Under the pieces are notes generated by a model. The model saw only the letters and a list, made by a program, of their open reading frames with translations, was not told where the DNA came from and made no database searches. DNA of 6,171 nucleotides, taken from NCBI GenBank assembly GCA_036558265.1, contig DATBFY010000116.1, forward strand, positions 1 through 6,171, in the 5' to 3' direction. Of the stretch, positions 4,511 through 6,171 are shown piece after piece. Source of the stretch: RYN-433 sp036558265. GTDB lineage: Bacteria > Planctomycetota > Phycisphaerae > Tepidisphaerales > Tepidisphaeraceae. The translations under genes were made by a program, and so were the position numbers. Position 1 is the stretch's first letter. Every line of letters begins with the position of its first letter.

Positions 4511-6171
4511 ATGGCCGACTTCGTGACGCCGACGATCCGGACCTTTCAGGTGTTTCCCGACCTCCCGCCCGCGCTGGCGCCGTTGCTTGAGCTGGCGCGG
4601 AACTTCTGGTGGATGTGGCACCCGGACTCGGTGGACCTGTTCCGGCGGCTGGATCGCGACCTGTGGGAGCTGGTCTATCACAATCCGGTAAAGCTGCTGG
4701 GGGCGATCGACCAGAACAAGCTGATGGCGGCGTCGAAGGACGAAAGCTACCTGGCGCATCTCAAGCGGGTACATGGCGCGTTTCGCCAGCACCTGGATGA
4801 GCAGGGTTGGTTCCACGAGACGCACGGACAATCCAGCGGGAACACGCGGGTGGCGTACTTCTCGGCGGAGTTCGGGATTCACGAGTCGCTGCCGATCTAC
4901 TCGGGGGGCCTGGGAATCCTGGCGGGCGACCATCTCAAGAGCGCGAGCGAGCTGGCGATCCCGCTGGTGGCGGTGGGGCTGTTGTATCGCAACGGGTACT
5001 TCCAGCAGTACCTGTCGGCGGACGGGTGGCAACAGGAGGCGTACCCGGAATTGGACTTCTACAACCTGCCGGTGGAGCTGATGCGGTATACCGACGGCTC
5101 GCCGATCCACGTACGCGTGGACATGCCGGACAACGCGGTCTTCTGCCAGGTGTGGCGGGCGAACGTGGGCCGGATTCCGCTTTACCTGCTGGACACGAAC
5201 CTGCAGGAGAACGCGCCGGCGGACCGGGACATCACGTCGCGGTTGTACGGCGGCGGGACCGAGATGCGGATCAAGCAGGAGATCGTGCTGGGGATCGGCG
5301 GGGTGCGGGCGCTGGAGGCGCTGGCGATCGCCCCGACGGTCTTCCACATGAACGAGGGTCACGCGGCGTTCTTGGCGCTGGAGCGCATCCGGGTGCTGCT
5401 CAAGGACAGCGCGATGACGTTCGACGAGGCGCGGCAGATGGTGATGGCGAGCAGCGTGTTCACCACCCACACGCCGGTGCCGGCGGGGATCGACTTCTTC
5501 TCGCCGGACCTGATGCTCAAGTACTTCAAGAACTACTTCCCCCACCTGCGACTCGACGAGGAGGGTTTCCTGGCGCTGGGGCGGGAGGACGTGTCGAACA
5601 AGAAGCAGGGGTTCAGCATGGCGGTGCTTGCGATCCGGCTGGCGGACCAGCTCAATGGCGTCTCGATGCTGCACGGCGACGTGTCGCGTCGGATGTGGCA
5701 CAACCTCTGGCCGCAGGTGCCGCCGGACGAGGTTCCGATCAAGCACGTGACCAACGGGATTCACACGCGGTCGTGGCTGTCGCCCGATATGCAATTTTTG
5801 CTGGATCGTTACCTGCCCCCGTCGTGGATGGAGAACCCGACGGATCAGAGCGTGTGGGAAGGGGTGATGCAGATCCCGGACGAGGAGCTGTGGCGCGCCC
5901 ACGAGCGCTGCCGCGAGCGACTGGTCGCCTGGACGCGACAGACGCTCAAGACGCAGCTCGGGCGGCGGGGCGCGAGCTATGACGAGGTGGCGCAGGCGGA
6001 AGAGGTGCTGGATCCGGAGGCGCTGACGATCGGGTTCGCGCGGCGGTTCGCGACGTACAAGCGCGGGGCGCTCTTGTTGCGGGACCCGGATCGGTTGCGG
6101 CGGCTCCTGGAGGAGACCAAGCGTCCGATCCAGTTCGTGTTCGCGGGCAAGGCGCACCCGGCGGATCACGA
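4511..6171 (+). CDS. glgP: Alpha-glucan (glycogen/maltodextrin) phosphorylase, N-terminal part, runs off right edge
   Basis: The first 553 codons are present. The enzyme removes terminal alpha-1,4-glucosyl units from glycogen or maltodextrin with phosphate to give glucose-1-phosphate, in the cytosol, using PLP. The start ATG follows a purine-rich ribosome site (4490-4502). Residues 9-110 form the DUF3417-type N-terminal domain, with NFWWMWHP (31-38). The GT35 phosphorylase core then shows AYFSAEFGIHESLPIYSGG (115-133) and GLGILAGDHLK, MNEGHAAF (280-287), TTHTPVPAGID with H320, VTNGIHTRSWL with N415-H418, and RFATYKRG with K517-R518, ending at the phosphate-binding strand FAGKAHPAD. DUF3417 plus these motifs marks the bacterial/archaeal short-phosphorylase branch (TIGR02094-like) rather than the E. 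coli MalP or animal branch. The PLP-lysine motif (EASGTSGMK-like in this family) must lie beyond the edge. All motifs are intact, so the gene is expected to be functional. Confidence 0.95.
   Translation, partial: MADFVTPTIRTFQVFPDLPPALAPLLELARNFWWMWHPDSVDLFRRLDRDLWELVYHNPVKLLGAIDQNKLMAASKDESYLAHLKRVHGAFRQHLDEQGWFHETHGQSSGNTRVAYFSAEFGIHESLPIYSGGLGILAGDHLKSASELAIPLVAVGLLYRNGYFQQYLSADGWQQEAYPELDFYNLPVELMRYTDGSPIHVRVDMPDNAVFCQVWRANVGRIPLYLLDTNLQENAPADRDITSRLYGGGTEMRIKQEIVLGIGGVRALEALAIAPTVFHMNEGHAAFLALERIRVLLKDSAMTFDEARQMVMASSVFTTHTPVPAGIDFFSPDLMLKYFKNYFPHLRLDEEGFLALGREDVSNKKQGFSMAVLAIRLADQLNGVSMLHGDVSRRMWHNLWPQVPPDEVPIKHVTNGIHTRSWLSPDMQFLLDRYLPPSWMENPTDQSVWEGVMQIPDEELWRAHERCRERLVAWTRQTLKTQLGRRGASYDEVAQAEEVLDPEALTIGFARRFATYKRGALLLRDPDRLRRLLEETKRPIQFVFAGKAHPADH

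Noticed and set aside
4412..6169. 585-residue open frame on the minus strand opposite glgP
   Set aside because: It is an Arg/His/Gln-rich shadow of the glgP reading frame, which shows all phosphorylase motifs in order.

Overview
The window is GC-rich with strong G/C third-position codon bias, which leaves long meaningless open frames opposite the real genes. An LRR-Roc GTPase, a two-domain SppA and a DUF3417-type alpha-glucan phosphorylase together suggest a chromosomal segment of a planctomycete-like bacterium (for example Phycisphaerae-like). This assignment is inference from gene content and style; no marker gene is present.

Layout. (1) Positions 1-1005, minus strand: the N-terminal 335 residues of a leucine-rich-repeat protein fused to a Roc/Ras-like GTPase. 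It has no stop inside the window and continues past the left edge. Its LRRs come from 75-bp direct repeats that are still about 93% identical. (2) 1006-1348: divergent intergenic region with a good sigma-70-type promoter for the rightward gene and a 15-bp tandem duplication. (3) 1349-3361, plus: a complete exported SppA-type signal peptide peptidase (S49) with its Lys/Ser catalytic dyad and an unusual Pro-rich N-terminal linker. (4) 3357-3384: a short heptamer array that starts over the sppA stop codon. (5) 3433-3561, plus: a 42-residue hydrophobic protein with a strong Shine-Dalgarno sequence, followed by (6) an intrinsic terminator at 3587-3635. (7) 3747-4298, plus: an unrecognised 183-residue soluble protein. 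(8) 4511 to the right edge, plus: the first 553 codons of glgP, cut before the PLP-lysine region.

How the genes fit together. sppA and the small membrane ORF probably form one transcription unit, from the promoter near 1259-1287 to the terminator near 3587-3635. This would put an envelope peptidase and a membrane micropeptide under common control. The Roco-like gene is read the other way. The hypothetical gene and glgP lie after the terminator and are separated by 212 nt, so each may have its own promoter. I see no CRISPR array, tRNA, rRNA, transposase or recognisable defence island. The least explained items are the micropeptide linked to sppA, the recently expanded LRR-Roc gene and the 183-residue orphan.
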